A stretch of DNA of 64,000 nucleotides from Bacteroides sp. (GTDB lineage Bacteria > Bacteroidota > Bacteroidia > Bacteroidales > Muribaculaceae). Under the pieces are notes generated by a model. That model was given only the letters and a program-made list of their open reading frames with translations, had not been told where the DNA came from and searched no databases. Both the position numbers and the translations under genes were made by a program. The stretch lies in contig JAAVCK010000010.1 in NCBI GenBank assembly GCA_014802325.1, positions 176,899 through 240,898 on the forward strand. Direction: 5' to 3'. Shown in pieces: positions 38,602 through 48,207 of the stretch (positions within the stretch are counted from its first letter, which is position 1; every line of letters starts with the position of its first letter).

Positions 38602-40281
38602 TTAGTAGTGAAACGAGCTGCCGCCGAGGAATTCGCGCAGGAGGCTCGTGGGCGGGATCATGGTGGAGGGGATGGGGAGGAAGTAGCTCAGGAAGCGACG
38701 CAGACGCCAGGCTTCGCCGTATTCGGGCACGTCGCGAGGCACATCGCGCAATACTCGCTCGGCTTCGTCGCGCATCACGCCCATCTCGAAGAGGAGCGAT
38801 GAGTTAAACATCGAGTCGGCGTTTTCCTGATAGGGGAATATCCATTTTTCCTCTCCGCGACGCACGCTGGGCCAGCGGCGTATGGTGTCGAGGGGTGATG
38901 TACCGCGGTATTTGTAGTCGCGGATTATGCGGCGCAGCAGTCGGTTGTCGGTTGTCGATACCCAGTTGTGATCGTCGATAGAGAGGGTAGTAAGTGCCGA
39001 AACGTAGATTTTGTAGAGCTGCGACGAGGGTATTGCAGGTGTGAGTTCGGGGTTGAGGCCGTGGATGCCCTCGATCAGCAGCACGGTGTTGTGGCCGAGG
39101 CTGATACGGTTGCCCCGATATTCGCGCATGCCGGTCTCGAAGTTATAAGTGGGCAGTTCGACTTCGCCTCCGGATATGAGGGTGGCGAGGTGCTCGTTGA
39201 AGAGGCGGAGGTCGAGAGCATAGAGCGATTCGTAGTCATATTCGCCGTCAGAGTCGCGCGGAGTGTGCTCGCGGTCGACGAAGTAGTCGTCGAGCGATAT
39301 CATGACGGGATGTACGAGGTTTGTGAGCAGCTGCACTGCCAGGCGCTTGGTGAAAGTGGTCTTACCCGACGACGAGGGTCCGGCTACGAGCACTATTTTC
39401 GAGCCGCCGTCGCGGTAGCGCGTAGTGATGTCGTGGGCTATCTCGCCGATATATTTCGTATGGAGCGCTTCGGCTACGTTGATCATCATGGAGGTCTCGT
39501 GGCGCTCCACGAGGCGGTTGACATCGCCGGCGTCGCGTGTGCCTATGATGGTGTTGAAGCGCAGATAGCGTGTGAAAGCGTCGAAGAGTCTGGGCTGGGG
39601 CAGTGGTTTCACCGGCCGTGAGAGGTCATCGGGGTCAGGGCCGAGGAGCAGGAAGCCGTCCTGCCATGCCACGATGTCGAATGTGGAGAGCATACCCGTC
39701 GATGGAGCCAGAGCGCCGTAGTAGCTGTCGGCCAGGCCATCGAGGCGATAATATACGGTGTAGAGTTCGTGGAGAGTAGATATGAGTTTTACTTTATCGT
39801 CAAGCCCCTGCGAGCGGAAAAGCTCGATCACCTCGCGGGTGGGGCGCTCGCAGCGCACGAAGGGCAGATCGCGTTCCACGAGATTGCGCATCTCGCGCTT
39901 TATGGCGCCGGCGGCTTCTTCGAGCGATATATGGAGGCCGTCGATACGGCAGAAATATCCCCGGCTTACGGAGTGCTCTATGTCAAGACGGTGGCCGGGA
40001 TAGAGGCGGTCGACGGCGCGGTAGAGCATCATGCATAGTGAGCGTATGTAGCAGCGGCGTCCCGATGGGGAGGAGACGGGCAGAAATTCCACCTGCTTGG
40101 GAGCGAAGAGTGGATATTGGAGTTCTTCGGTCTTGTTGTTGACGCGGGCGCATATGGGTGTAAAGGGCAGGCGATCCTTGATCTGACTGTAGATGTCGGT
40201 GAGAGTGTCGCCGCCGTTAAAGGGGATATACGACGAAGTGTTGATGCAGTATATTTGAAGATTCGGACTCATAGTTTTCAT
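38602..40281 (-). CDS. Nucleoside kinase of the uridine kinase/phosphoribulokinase family
   Basis: 559 residues (an ATG at 40272 is an alternative start). The first 70 residues resemble a TGS domain, the next ~170 a threonyl-tRNA synthetase-like editing fold, and the C-terminal half holds the kinase with Walker A GPSSSGKTTF (301-310) and DDYFVDREHTP. Proteins of this layout are usually annotated uridine kinase-like; the exact substrate is unknown. Confidence 0.85.
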   Translation of the reverse strand: MKTMSPNLQIYCINTSSYIPFNGGDTLTDIYSQIKDRLPFTPICARVNNKTEELQYPLFAPKQVEFLPVSSPSGRRCYIRSLCMMLYRAVDRLYPGHRLDIEHSVSRGYFCRIDGLHISLEEAAGAIKREMRNLVERDLPFVRCERPTREVIELFRSQGLDDKVKLISTLHELYTVYYRLDGLADSYYGALAPSTGMLSTFDIVAWQDGFLLLGPDPDDLSRPVKPLPQPRLFDAFTRYLRFNTIIGTRDAGDVNRLVERHETSMMINVAEALHTKYIGEIAHDITTRYRDGGSKIVLVAGPSSSGKTTFTKRLAVQLLTNLVHPVMISLDDYFVDREHTPRDSDGEYDYESLYALDLRLFNEHLATLISGGEVELPTYNFETGMREYRGNRISLGHNTVLLIEGIHGLNPELTPAIPSSQLYKIYVSALTTLSIDDHNWVSTTDNRLLRRIIRDYKYRGTSPLDTIRRWPSVRRGEEKWIFPYQENADSMFNSSLLFEMGVMRDEAERVLRDVPRDVPEYGEAWRLRRFLSYFLPIPSTMIPPTSLLREFLGGSSFHY

Positions 40282-40364
40282 GTTATTGATTTGGTGAAGA
40301 TACGAAATATTTACCTAACCTCACCACGGATGCAGTGGCATTTAACGATAGTTTAACAAATACG

Positions 40365-40838
40365 TCAGTCGTGATGGTAAGGCTCGCCGCGTATGATGGT
40401 CATGGCGCGGTAGATCTGTTCGGTGAAGAAGAGTCTTATCATCTCGTGGGTGAATGTCATGCGCGATAGCGACAGGCGTTCGCTCACGGCAGCGTAGACT
40501 TCGGGCGAGAATCCGTAAGGGCCGCCGATGATATAGACGAGCCTTTTTACGCCCCGGCATGCGCGGGCGTCGATTGACTCGGCGAGCTGACGCGAGGTCA
40601 GTTCGCGGCCTCGCTCGTCGAGGAGCACCGCAGCGTCGCCCGGCTGGAGCAGGGTCAGTATGGCTTTGCCTTCGCGCTCTTTCTGAGCCTCGGGCGATAG
40701 CGAGCGTGAGCCTTTGATGTCGGGCACCACGGCTATCTCAAATTTCATATAATGGCCTATTCGCGATGCGTATTCTTCTATGGCGCGGGTGATGTAGGCG
40801 GTAGTTGTCTTGCCTACGGCTATGAGCAGTATCTTCAT
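40365..40838 (-). CDS. rlmH: 23S rRNA pseudouridine1915 N3-methyltransferase
   Basis: 157 residues, SPOUT family. LLDERGRELTS, the SAM-knot IIGGPYGFSPEV and C-terminal LSRMTFTHEMIRLFFTEQIYRA are diagnostic. Methylates position 1915 of assembled ribosomes in other bacteria. Stands alone between two hairpin-bounded units. Confidence 0.95.
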   Translation of the reverse strand: MKILLIAVGKTTTAYITRAIEEYASRIGHYMKFEIAVVPDIKGSRSLSPEAQKEREGKAILTLLQPGDAAVLLDERGRELTSRQLAESIDARACRGVKRLVYIIGGPYGFSPEVYAAVSERLSLSRMTFTHEMIRLFFTEQIYRAMTIIRGEPYHHD

Positions 40839-40860
40839 TGGCTTCGGGGGCGGAAATAAT

Positions 40861-40892
40861 CAAGGGTCGGCCGGAGTGTCGGCCGACCCTTG
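40861..40892 (-). terminator. Terminator of the xylose operon
   Basis: Perfect 13-bp stem CAAGGGTCGGCCG/CGGCCGACCCTTG with a 6-nt loop, 29 bp after xylE on the minus strand, followed by ATTATTTCC. Its symmetry could also protect the downstream unit. Confidence 0.75.
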
Positions 40893-40920
40893 GGTATTGA
40901 CGGATAGGTGATGATGATCG

Positions 40921-42408
40921 TTATTTGGCGATTTCGTCGCGCTTGCGCCAGAGTTCGGTCATGTCTTCGAGGGTCTTGCCCTTGGTCTCGGGCACGAGTT
41001 TGTAGACAAACCATGCGGCGATCACGCAGATGATGCCGTAGAGGGCATAGACGAATACGTGGCCGAAGCTGGAGCCCATGTCGCCCAGCTGCATGTTATA
41101 CATCGGCACGAACGACGACGATACGATGAAATTGAATATCCACTGGAATGCCACGGCTATGGCCACAGCCTGCGAGCGGATGGTGTTGGGGAAGATCTCG
41201 GAGATGAGCACCCAGCAGATGGGACCCCACGAGAACATGAACGATGCCGAGTAGACCATGATGGACACTACGGGCACTATCGGAGCCACCTCTACAAGGT
41301 TGCTGAGGCATACGCCCAGAGCGCCGATGGCCATGCCTATCGAACCCCATATGAGCAGGGGCTTGCGGCCGAGTTTCTCCACGGTGAACACTGCCACGAG
41401 GGTGAACGAAATGTTGACGATACCCATGATGACGGTCTGCACCATAGGATTGCCCATGTTCATCGACTCGAATATGCGGGGAGCGTAGTAGAGCACAGCA
41501 TTGATACCTACGGCCTGCTGGAATACGGAGAGCATCACGCCCACGAATACCACCATGATGCCGAACGAGAAGAGGCGTTCGCTCTTGACCTCGACGGTCG
41601 ACTTGATCTGGCTGAGGATTTCACAGGCTTTGTCGTAGCCGTTGATGCGCGAGAGCACCATCAGGGCGTCGTGGTCGCGGCCGATGAGTGCGAGATAGCG
41701 GGGTGACTCGGGCACGAAGCATACGAGCAGCGTGAAGATACCTGCCACAAAGGCTTCAGAGCCGAACATGTAGCGCCAGCCGGTAGTGATGGTCCAGGGG
41801 TCAGAGCTTTCCGACACGCGGTAGAGCGTCTCGCCCATCGACTCGATGACGGGCTGGGTGTGTTCGCCCAGGATCAGGAAGTTGACGAAGTAGACAACGA
41901 GCTGGCCGAAGATGATGGCAAACTGGTTCCACGACACGAGTGTGCCGCGCAGATTTGACGGAGCTACTTCAGCGATATACATGGGGCAGATGGCTGAGGC
42001 CAGACCGACACCGATACCGCCGATGATACGGTAGATATTGAATACGACCAGAAGGTTGAGCGTAGGCACACCGTAGTCGTAAAGCATAAATTCAGGATAG
42101 TATGAGCCGCAAGCCGAGAGGAAGAAGAACACACCGGCGAGTATGAGCGACTTTTTGCGGCCGAGGGCCGATGCGCAGATGCCCGACAGGGCACTACCTA
42201 TGATGCAGCCCAGCAGGGCGCTCGATGAGGTGATACCGTGGATGGTATCGGAGTATACGAAGTCTTTAGCGCCTAAGAAGAAGGCCTGGAGGCCTTTTTC
42301 GGCACCTGATATTACAGCTGTGTCGTAGCCGAACAGGAGTCCTCCCAGCACTGCTACGAGCACTATGCCCGTCAGGTAGGCGCGACTTCCGTTTTGGGGA
42401 TATTCCAT
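40921..42408 (-). CDS. xylE: D-xylose:H+ symporter (sugar porter, MFS)
   Basis: 495 residues with twelve membrane helices. GYDTAVISGAEKGLQ at the first helix, GRKKSLILAG after helix 2 and PESPRYL and PETKGKTLEDM are sugar-porter signatures. It closes the xylR-xylB-xylA-xylE operon, so xylose is the likely substrate. A hairpin between xylA and xylE (42449-42472) may lower its expression relative to the enzymes. Confidence 0.92.
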   Translation of the reverse strand: MEYPQNGSRAYLTGIVLVAVLGGLLFGYDTAVISGAEKGLQAFFLGAKDFVYSDTIHGITSSSALLGCIIGSALSGICASALGRKKSLILAGVFFFLSACGSYYPEFMLYDYGVPTLNLLVVFNIYRIIGGIGVGLASAICPMYIAEVAPSNLRGTLVSWNQFAIIFGQLVVYFVNFLILGEHTQPVIESMGETLYRVSESSDPWTITTGWRYMFGSEAFVAGIFTLLVCFVPESPRYLALIGRDHDALMVLSRINGYDKACEILSQIKSTVEVKSERLFSFGIMVVFVGVMLSVFQQAVGINAVLYYAPRIFESMNMGNPMVQTVIMGIVNISFTLVAVFTVEKLGRKPLLIWGSIGMAIGALGVCLSNLVEVAPIVPVVSIMVYSASFMFSWGPICWVLISEIFPNTIRSQAVAIAVAFQWIFNFIVSSSFVPMYNMQLGDMGSSFGHVFVYALYGIICVIAAWFVYKLVPETKGKTLEDMTELWRKRDEIAK

Positions 42409-42448
42409 GGTAGAAATTGATTGATGGATTGGTGAAAAATATGAAAAT

Positions 42449-42472
42449 CAGAGGGCCGGGGCAGGCCCTCTG
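42449..42472 (-). terminator. Intercistronic hairpin between xylA and xylE
   Basis: Nine-bp stem CAGAGGGCC/GGCCCTCTG, 6-nt loop, followed on the minus strand by ATTTTCATATTTTTC. Probably a partial terminator or mRNA-processing barrier. Confidence 0.6.
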
Positions 42473-42518
42473 AATTGTGTGTTGAAACGTGATTGTGTTA
42501 TTCCCTTGCGGGGAGTTA

Positions 42519-43835
42519 TCAGCAGTACATAGCCACGATAGCTTCGTAGAGTTCCTGCTTGCCTGAAGTCTGAGCGGGTTCGTCTACTTCCTTACCGTAC
42601 GCATATACATCTTCGAGGGTGAGCTTGCCTTCTTCGAAATCCTTACCCTTACCGCCGTCAAACGACTCGTAGCGCTTGCGGAGCATTTCCTTGTAGGGCG
42701 ATTCTTCGAGAAGAGCGGCAGCGCTTTCAAGTGCGCGGGCCATAGCGTCCATACCGGCGATGTGGGCGATGAAGATGTCTTCGAGATCGGTAGAGTTACG
42801 ACGGGTCTTGGCGTCGAAGTTGGTACCGCCGTTGCCGAGGCCGCCGTTGCGGATGATCTGCATCATGGCCTGGGTGAGCTCGAAGTTGTCGATGGGGAAC
42901 TGGTCGGTATCCCAGCCGTTCTGGTAGTCACCGCGGTTGGCGTCGATAGAGCCGAGCATATTGTTGTCAACGGCTACAGCGAGTTCGTGCTCGAAAGTGT
43001 GGCCGGCGAGAGTAGCGTGGTTCACCTCGATGTTGAGCTTGAAGTCCTTGTCGAGACCGTGAGCCTTGAGGAAGCCGATAACGGTTTCAGAGTCTACGTC
43101 ATACTGATGCTTTGAAGGTTCCATGGGCTTGGGCTCGATGAGGAAAGTGCCGGTGAAGCCTTTTGAGCGGGCATAGTCGCGGGCGAGCTTGAGCATCATG
43201 GCCAGGTGCTCTTTTTCGCGCTTCTGGTCAGTGTTGAGGAGGCTCATGTAGCCTTCGCGGCCACCCCAGAATACGTAGTTCTGACCGCCGAGTTCGATAG
43301 TAGCGTCGATAGCGTTCTTGATCTGAACGGCAGCGCGGGCCACTACGTCGAAGTCAGGGTTGGTGGCGGCGCCGTTCATGTAGCGGCCGTTGCCGAACAC
43401 GTTGGCTGTGCCCCAGAGGTTCTTGATATTGGTGCCCTGCATCTTCTGCTTGATGTAGGCTACGATTTCCTTGAGGTTGCTTTCATATTCCTCTACATTT
43501 GCGCCTTCGTCCACGAGGTCAACATCGTGGAAGCAGAAATACTCGATGCCCATCTTTTCCATGAACTCGAAGCCTGCGTCGGCCTTCTGCTTGGCGATTT
43601 CCACAGCATCGGTGCCTTCGTTCCAGGGGAATTTCTTGGTTCCGCCGCCAAACTGGTCGCCGCCTTCGGCGCAGAGGGTGTGCCACCAAGCCATGGCAAA
43701 TTTGAGCCATTCCTTCATGGGCTTGCCGAGGATTACTTTTTCAGCGTCGTAGTAGCGGTAAGCAAGGGGATTCTTGCTGTCTTTGCCTTCAAACTTGATT
43801 TTTCCGATTCCGGGAAAATATTCTTTTACTGCCAT
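42519..43835 (-). CDS. xylA: Xylose isomerase
   Basis: 438 residues, the long (class II) type. Catalytic histidine in FCFHDVDL and metal ligands in [31 protein letters not shown] and GSIDANRGD are in place. Isomerises xylose (and glucose) to the ketose. It lies 57 bp after xylB. Confidence 0.97.
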   Translation of the reverse strand: MAVKEYFPGIGKIKFEGKDSKNPLAYRYYDAEKVILGKPMKEWLKFAMAWWHTLCAEGGDQFGGGTKKFPWNEGTDAVEIAKQKADAGFEFMEKMGIEYFCFHDVDLVDEGANVEEYESNLKEIVAYIKQKMQGTNIKNLWGTANVFGNGRYMNGAATNPDFDVVARAAVQIKNAIDATIELGGQNYVFWGGREGYMSLLNTDQKREKEHLAMMLKLARDYARSKGFTGTFLIEPKPMEPSKHQYDVDSETVIGFLKAHGLDKDFKLNIEVNHATLAGHTFEHELAVAVDNNMLGSIDANRGDYQNGWDTDQFPIDNFELTQAMMQIIRNGGLGNGGTNFDAKTRRNSTDLEDIFIAHIAGMDAMARALESAAALLEESPYKEMLRKRYESFDGGKGKDFEEGKLTLEDVYAYGKEVDEPAQTSGKQELYEAIVAMYC

Positions 43836-43892
43836 AATTTTGAGATAATTTAGGTATATTATTTGATTCTGGTAATTATTTATCCGAATGAC

Positions 43893-45383
43893 TTAAGCGT
43901 TGATCTCGGCGGTGAGATATTTCTTCCAGCGGGCGTAAGCTTCGAGATATTCGTCGCGGTGAGCGACGTCGGGTTCGATGACCTCGATTTTCTCAAGCGA
44001 AGCGAATGCCTCGGTGTTGTCGCGGTAGATACCGGCTCCAATGCCGGCACCCTTTGCGGCGCCTACCGATCCGTCGGTATCGTAGAGCTCGATAGTGGCG
44101 CCCGATACTCCGGCCAGTGTCTGGCGGAAGATGGGGCTGAGGAACATATTGGCGTGTCCGGCGTGAATCTTGGTGATGTCCATGCCGAGTGAGTTCATGA
44201 TTTCCATACCCCACATGAATGAGAACACGATGCCTTCCTGAGCTGCGCGGAGCAGATGAGAGCGGTCGTGGATGAGGAAGTTGATGCCATGGAACGAGCA
44301 TCCGATTTCGCGGTTGGCGAGCACGCGTTCGGCGCCGTTGCCGAAGGGGAGTATCGTTACGCCTGCCGAGCCGATGGGAGCCTTGGCGGCCAGATCGTTC
44401 ATGGCGGGGTAGGAGATACCTTCGGGGGCTACGTTGCGCTTCATCCATGAGTTGAGGATACCGGTGCCCGATATGCAGGCCATCACGCCCAGACGGGTAG
44501 CGTCGTTGGTGTGGTTGACGTGGGCAAAGTTGTTCACGCGGCTCTGGGCATCGTAGGCCACTTCGCCGTTGATACCGTATACCACGCCCGATGTGCCTGC
44601 GGTAGAGGCTATCTCACCGGGGTTGAACACGTTGAGCGACAGAGCATTGTTGGGCTGGTCGCCGGCACGGTAGCTCACCGGAGTGCCTTCCTTAAGGCCG
44701 AACTCGGCGGCTGCGGCTGCGGTGAGGACACCTTGGATGGAGAACGTGGGTACGATTTCGGGAAGTATTGATTCGGGAAATCCGAGATAGTCGAGCAGGA
44801 AGTCGGCCACGGTGCCGCGGCTGAAGTCCCAGAGCATCTGCTCGGAAAGACCCGACAGGGTGGTGCACACGTTGTCGGTCAGGCGCATGGCTATGTAGTC
44901 GCCCGGCAGGAGCACCTTGTAGATTTTCTCAAATGTCTCGGGTTCGTTTTCTTTCACCCAGCGCAGCTTGGTGGCTGTGAAGTTGCCGGGAGAGTTGAGG
45001 ATTGACGAGAGGCAACGTTCGTGGCCGAGTTCGTTGAAAGCCTTTTCGCCATAAGGCACGCCGCGGCTGTCGCACCAGATGATGGCGGGACGTATCACTT
45101 CCTTGTTTTTGTCGATGAGCACCAGGCCGTGCATCTGATATGAGATACCGATGGCCTTGATGTCGGCGGGGTCAATACGGCTTGCCGCGAGGATGCTTTC
45201 GGTGGCGTGGCGCAGGCTGTCCCACCACTGGGCGGGGTGCTGCTCGGCCCATCCGGGACGGGTGGCTATGATTTCGGCCTCGGTCTTGGGGTAGAAGTCT
45301 GAAGCGACGGTCTTGCCGCTGACGGCGTCGACAAGGCTTGCCTTGACCGACGAACTTCCTATGTCATATCCTAAAAGATACAT
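43893..45383 (-). CDS. xylB: Xylulokinase
   Basis: 496 residues, FGGY family. DIGSSSVKASLVDAVSG at the N terminus (phosphate loop), YQMHGLVLIDK, WCDSRG, and TAGTSGVVYG are family motifs. Phosphorylates D-xylulose, feeding the pentose phosphate pathway. Follows xylR by 38 bp. Confidence 0.95.
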   Translation of the reverse strand: MYLLGYDIGSSSVKASLVDAVSGKTVASDFYPKTEAEIIATRPGWAEQHPAQWWDSLRHATESILAASRIDPADIKAIGISYQMHGLVLIDKNKEVIRPAIIWCDSRGVPYGEKAFNELGHERCLSSILNSPGNFTATKLRWVKENEPETFEKIYKVLLPGDYIAMRLTDNVCTTLSGLSEQMLWDFSRGTVADFLLDYLGFPESILPEIVPTFSIQGVLTAAAAAEFGLKEGTPVSYRAGDQPNNALSLNVFNPGEIASTAGTSGVVYGINGEVAYDAQSRVNNFAHVNHTNDATRLGVMACISGTGILNSWMKRNVAPEGISYPAMNDLAAKAPIGSAGVTILPFGNGAERVLANREIGCSFHGINFLIHDRSHLLRAAQEGIVFSFMWGMEIMNSLGMDITKIHAGHANMFLSPIFRQTLAGVSGATIELYDTDGSVGAAKGAGIGAGIYRDNTEAFASLEKIEVIEPDVAHRDEYLEAYARWKKYLTAEINA

Positions 45384-45421
45384 GTCGTGTGATTGGGATT
45401 TTTGTATTTGTGGTTGAATTG

Positions 45422-46132
45422 TTATCGGTGGGAATTGTAAATCTTCCGGTCAAACCGGTAGTATCGTGCGGCGCGGTGTGCCACACCCTGCTGAAACTCG
45501 TCGAGCGCCACCACGTAGGGGGTCTGCATCATCTTTTTGTGAAAGTTTCTCACGTCGTAGCGTCGGTTGTCGATTATTTCGAGCAGGCGGCGCAGCTGGG
45601 CGGCGGTGAATTTCTTGGGAAGCAGGTCGTAGACCAGGGCACGGTTGTGGACGGCTTCGCGGCGCAGAGCCGTGAGCGCCTCGTCGATAATGAGATTGTG
45701 GTCAAATGCCAGTGTGGGGAGCGAGGTGATGTCGATCCACACATTATCCTCGCGTGCGCGCTCCATACTTTTTTCGAGCTTGACGGCGGCGAAGAAGGCC
45801 ACGGTGACTATGCGCTCCACGCGCGCCTGCTGGGCGCGTTCGAGCCACACCACGTCGCGCGGATTGCGCGTGCGGTTGCTTGATCCGAAGGTCTTAAACT
45901 GAGTCAGCTCTATGTCGTGCACGCCGGTCAGCTCATTGAGCACCCTTACGGCGGCTTCGTCGAGGTTCTCGTCCTGATATATCAGGCTGCCGGGCAGCTT
46001 CATGTCGCTGAATCTTCCACCCTCGTCCTCGCCCTGACGGCGCAGCAGAAGTGCACGCAGATCGGCTCCGTCAAACCCGAGGATGACGATGTCGACCGAT
46101 ATATGATTGTTGGCAAGTGGTGGAGTAGTCAT
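45422..46132 (-). CDS. xylR: Nudix-type transcriptional regulator of xylose use (NrtR family)
   Basis: 236 residues: a Nudix domain (about 10-150) and a C-terminal winged helix (about 155-230). The Nudix box from G48 to G70 reads R63-V-L-N-E-L-T-G; two metal-binding glutamates of REUXEEXG are replaced (V64, L68), so it should sense rather than hydrolyse. NrtR-type XylR regulators have this operon order in Bacteroides. Promoter and a 14-bp inverted box lie upstream. Confidence 0.9.
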   Translation of the reverse strand: MTTPPLANNHISVDIVILGFDGADLRALLLRRQGEDEGGRFSDMKLPGSLIYQDENLDEAAVRVLNELTGVHDIELTQFKTFGSSNRTRNPRDVVWLERAQQARVERIVTVAFFAAVKLEKSMERAREDNVWIDITSLPTLAFDHNLIIDEALTALRREAVHNRALVYDLLPKKFTAAQLRRLLEIIDNRRYDVRNFHKKMMQTPYVVALDEFQQGVAHRAARYYRFDRKIYNSHR

Positions 46133-46153
46133 GGCTATTAGCTGTTGGCAGTG

Positions 46154-46427
46154 GCAAATTTAAGCATATTTCCCCGTAATTTCAAAACGAAAAACTATGT
46201 TTAAAAACTACTTTTCAATCCTTTGGTCTGCTCGCCGGCGATGATGATAGCCGGTTATTGTAATCGTTACGATAACAATAAGTAATCTCCGCGGTGTAAC
46301 ATCCTGTATACTCGCATGGTTAAGCAGCCCAATGTTGTCGGGATATTGTATTTGTTACGATATATACGGTGCGAGGTTAAATAAAGTTAAAACCGCGGAG
46401 GCCGTGGTGAAGCATGCTTAAATTTGC
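46154..46427. promoter_or_regulatory. Divergent xylR/glycerate kinase promoters with identical 14-bp boxes
   Basis: GCAAATTTAAGCAT (46154-46167) is repeated exactly in inverted orientation at 46414-46427. Each contains the gene's TAAATTTG box (46162-46155 minus; 46419-46426 plus). The minus copy has TTTG 20 bp upstream (46186-46183), the plus copy does not. The conserved ATGCT flank beyond the -7 box could be a regulator site. The intervening 246 bp hold no ORF. Confidence 0.6.
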
Positions 46428-46430
46428 GAC

Positions 46431-47483
46431 ATGATACTGATCGCTACCGACAAATTCAAGGGAACACTCACGGCTGCGGAGGCCACATATATAATACGTG
46501 ACGCCGTCACGACGTGTCAGCCTCGGGCTGATGTGACTGCCATACCGGTGGCCGATGGCGGCGAAGGCACGGCTGAGGTATTGGCTGCCGTGATGGGGCT
46601 ACGGCGGCATACGGTAGAGGCCCGGAATGCCGTAGGACGCCCCGTTGAGGCAGTGTATTTTTCTGACCATAGTGGCCGCGTGGCGTTGGATGCCGCTACC
46701 GTGCTCGGCCTCACGCTGGTGGATGAGGCTGACCGCGATGTGATGCACGCCACTTCAGCGCCGCTCGGACGGCTGCTGCGCCACATCATAGAGCGCGAGC
46801 GTCCCGATGAGATATATCTCGGTATAGGCGGTACGGCCACCTCCGACGGCGGCGCAGGTATGCTGCATGAGCTTGGAGCTACATTTTGCGGAGTCCACGC
46901 CGAGATCACACCCGCCACGCTTTCGCAGGTTTCAAGCGTGGATCTGTCGACGGTCATGCCCCTACCGGCTATGCATCTGCTGTGTGATGTCGACGTGCCG
47001 CTCGTGGCCGACGGAGCATTGCCTTCGGCCATGACATTTGCCCCGCAGAAAGGACTTCGGCCTGAGGACGGCCCGGCACTCCGCGCGGCTCTATCACACT
47101 GGAGTGAGCTGATAGGATGTAATTCATCCTTTTCAGGTGCGGGCGGCGGACTGATTTCAGGTTTGATAGGACGATTCGCGCCCGAATACGGAGCCGACAC
47201 CATGCTCACTCTTGCAGGGGTGGACGCACTTTCTCCTGACATTGTGATTACCGGCGAGGGATGCGTGGACGAGCAATCGGTTATGGGCAAGATCACCGGA
47301 CGCCTCGCAACCTATGCTCACCGCAAGGGCGCACGGGTGATAGCCATAGGAGGCATGGTGAAACCCTCACCCAAGCTCACGGCCACTTTCGATGCCATAT
47401 ATTCCACTCTTTCCACCCCGGCGTCAACTCCCGCCGCCCGCCTCCACCTCACCGCCCTACAGGTAGCGGAGGATGTTTGTTGA
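46431..47483 (+). CDS. Glycerate 2-kinase (GlxK/GarK family)
   Basis: 350 residues. MILIATDKFKGTLTAAEA is the family start, GGEGTAEVL and IGGTATSDGGAGM and GEGCVDEQS are glycine-rich motifs of the type 1 glycerate kinase fold. Produces 2-phosphoglycerate. ATG is 4 nt after the TAAATTTG box, so translation must begin at or next to the transcription start. Divergent from the xylose operon; a metabolic link is not established. Confidence 0.93.
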   Translation: MILIATDKFKGTLTAAEATYIIRDAVTTCQPRADVTAIPVADGGEGTAEVLAAVMGLRRHTVEARNAVGRPVEAVYFSDHSGRVALDAATVLGLTLVDEADRDVMHATSAPLGRLLRHIIERERPDEIYLGIGGTATSDGGAGMLHELGATFCGVHAEITPATLSQVSSVDLSTVMPLPAMHLLCDVDVPLVADGALPSAMTFAPQKGLRPEDGPALRAALSHWSELIGCNSSFSGAGGGLISGLIGRFAPEYGADTMLTLAGVDALSPDIVITGEGCVDEQSVMGKITGRLATYAHRKGARVIAIGGMVKPSPKLTATFDAIYSTLSTPASTPAARLHLTALQVAEDVC

Positions 47484-47508
47484 CTACCGGATTTAAGCGA
47501 TTAATTAT

Positions 47509-47538
47509 TTGTAAATCAAAAATAATTAGTACCTTTGT
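47509..47538 (+). promoter_or_regulatory. Promoter upstream of the 47.6-kb palindrome
   Basis: TTTG (47509-47512), 18 bp, TACCTTTG (47531-47538). Start would be near 47545, about 36 bp before the palindrome. Confidence 0.55.
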
Positions 47539-47580
47539 GCTGATTACTCAGCGGAGTATTATATAATTTTTATTAATAGG

Positions 47581-47746
47581 AAACGTTTTGCTTATCTTGC
47601 GAAAGAAAACCTGAGAAATTTTCAAAAAGTGCAAGTGATAACAAGGCGGTTCCCACGCTTAGCGTGGGCTGCTTTTTCATATCATTGCACTATCGGTTTT
47701 CTCAGGACCTTCTTTCGCTGGTATGGTAATTCAGTCCACGTTTTCA
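47581..47746 (+). other. Long imperfect palindrome, candidate structured RNA or MITE
   Basis: Arms pair in blocks: GAAACGT with ACGTTTTC (bulged), GCGAAAGAA with TTCTTTCGC (47600-47608/47711-47719), CCTGAGAAA with TTTTCTCAGG, AGTGCAA with TTGCACT, TGATA with TATCA and an apical CCCACGC/GCGTGGG. No ORF. Folded RNA would be a rod about 165 nt long with internal loops. 6S-like RNA, a small mobile element or a leader of the next gene are all possible. Confidence 0.5.
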
Positions 47747-47805
47747 TGTTTAAATGTTTAAAAATAATACGGTTGAATGGACTGTAAGACCGAACAGTGA
47801 ATACT

Positions 47806-48198
47806 ATGATTAAAAAAATTTTTAGTTTAGTGATGATGTCTGCCATTTTCTATTTTGGTTCAGCAGCCTTATCAGCCAAATCCTCTGTCGATCACAATCC
47901 GACCGACGTTATCACACAATCAAGTGATTACAAATGCGATGCATGCCATGGAACAGGACATGACCCAAACAGAACATGCGGGAATTGTAATGGTTACGGA
48001 ATGGTTAAAGAAGTGCGCACGTGCGATTGGGGGTGTAACTATGGAACTGTTATTGATGAATATGGTAAGTCTCAACGATGCCCTCGTTGCCAGGGAGCGG
48101 GTACAATTAAAGTAGATGTGTCATGCGGCTCTTGTAATGGATGGGGACACCCCACCTGTGGTAAATGCGGAGGGAGTGGTAGTGTTAGTCATAATTAA
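47806..48198 (+). CDS. Secreted protein with DnaJ-type zinc-finger repeats
   Basis: 130 residues from ATG 47806 (MIKKIFSLVMMSAIFYFG); the frame extends to a GTG at 47797. Signal peptide cleaved near ALSA. The mature part carries at least five CxxC knuckles, several in CxxCxGxG form (CDACHGTG, CGNCNGYG, CPRCQGAG, CGSCNGWG, CGKCGGSG), as in the DnaJ cysteine-rich region, but with no J domain. Probably a metal-stabilised periplasmic or surface protein. AT-rich, likely acquired. Confidence 0.7.
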   Translation: MIKKIFSLVMMSAIFYFGSAALSAKSSVDHNPTDVITQSSDYKCDACHGTGHDPNRTCGNCNGYGMVKEVRTCDWGCNYGTVIDEYGKSQRCPRCQGAGTIKVDVSCGSCNGWGHPTCGKCGGSGSVSHN

Positions 48199-48207
48199 TG
48201 TTTGATT

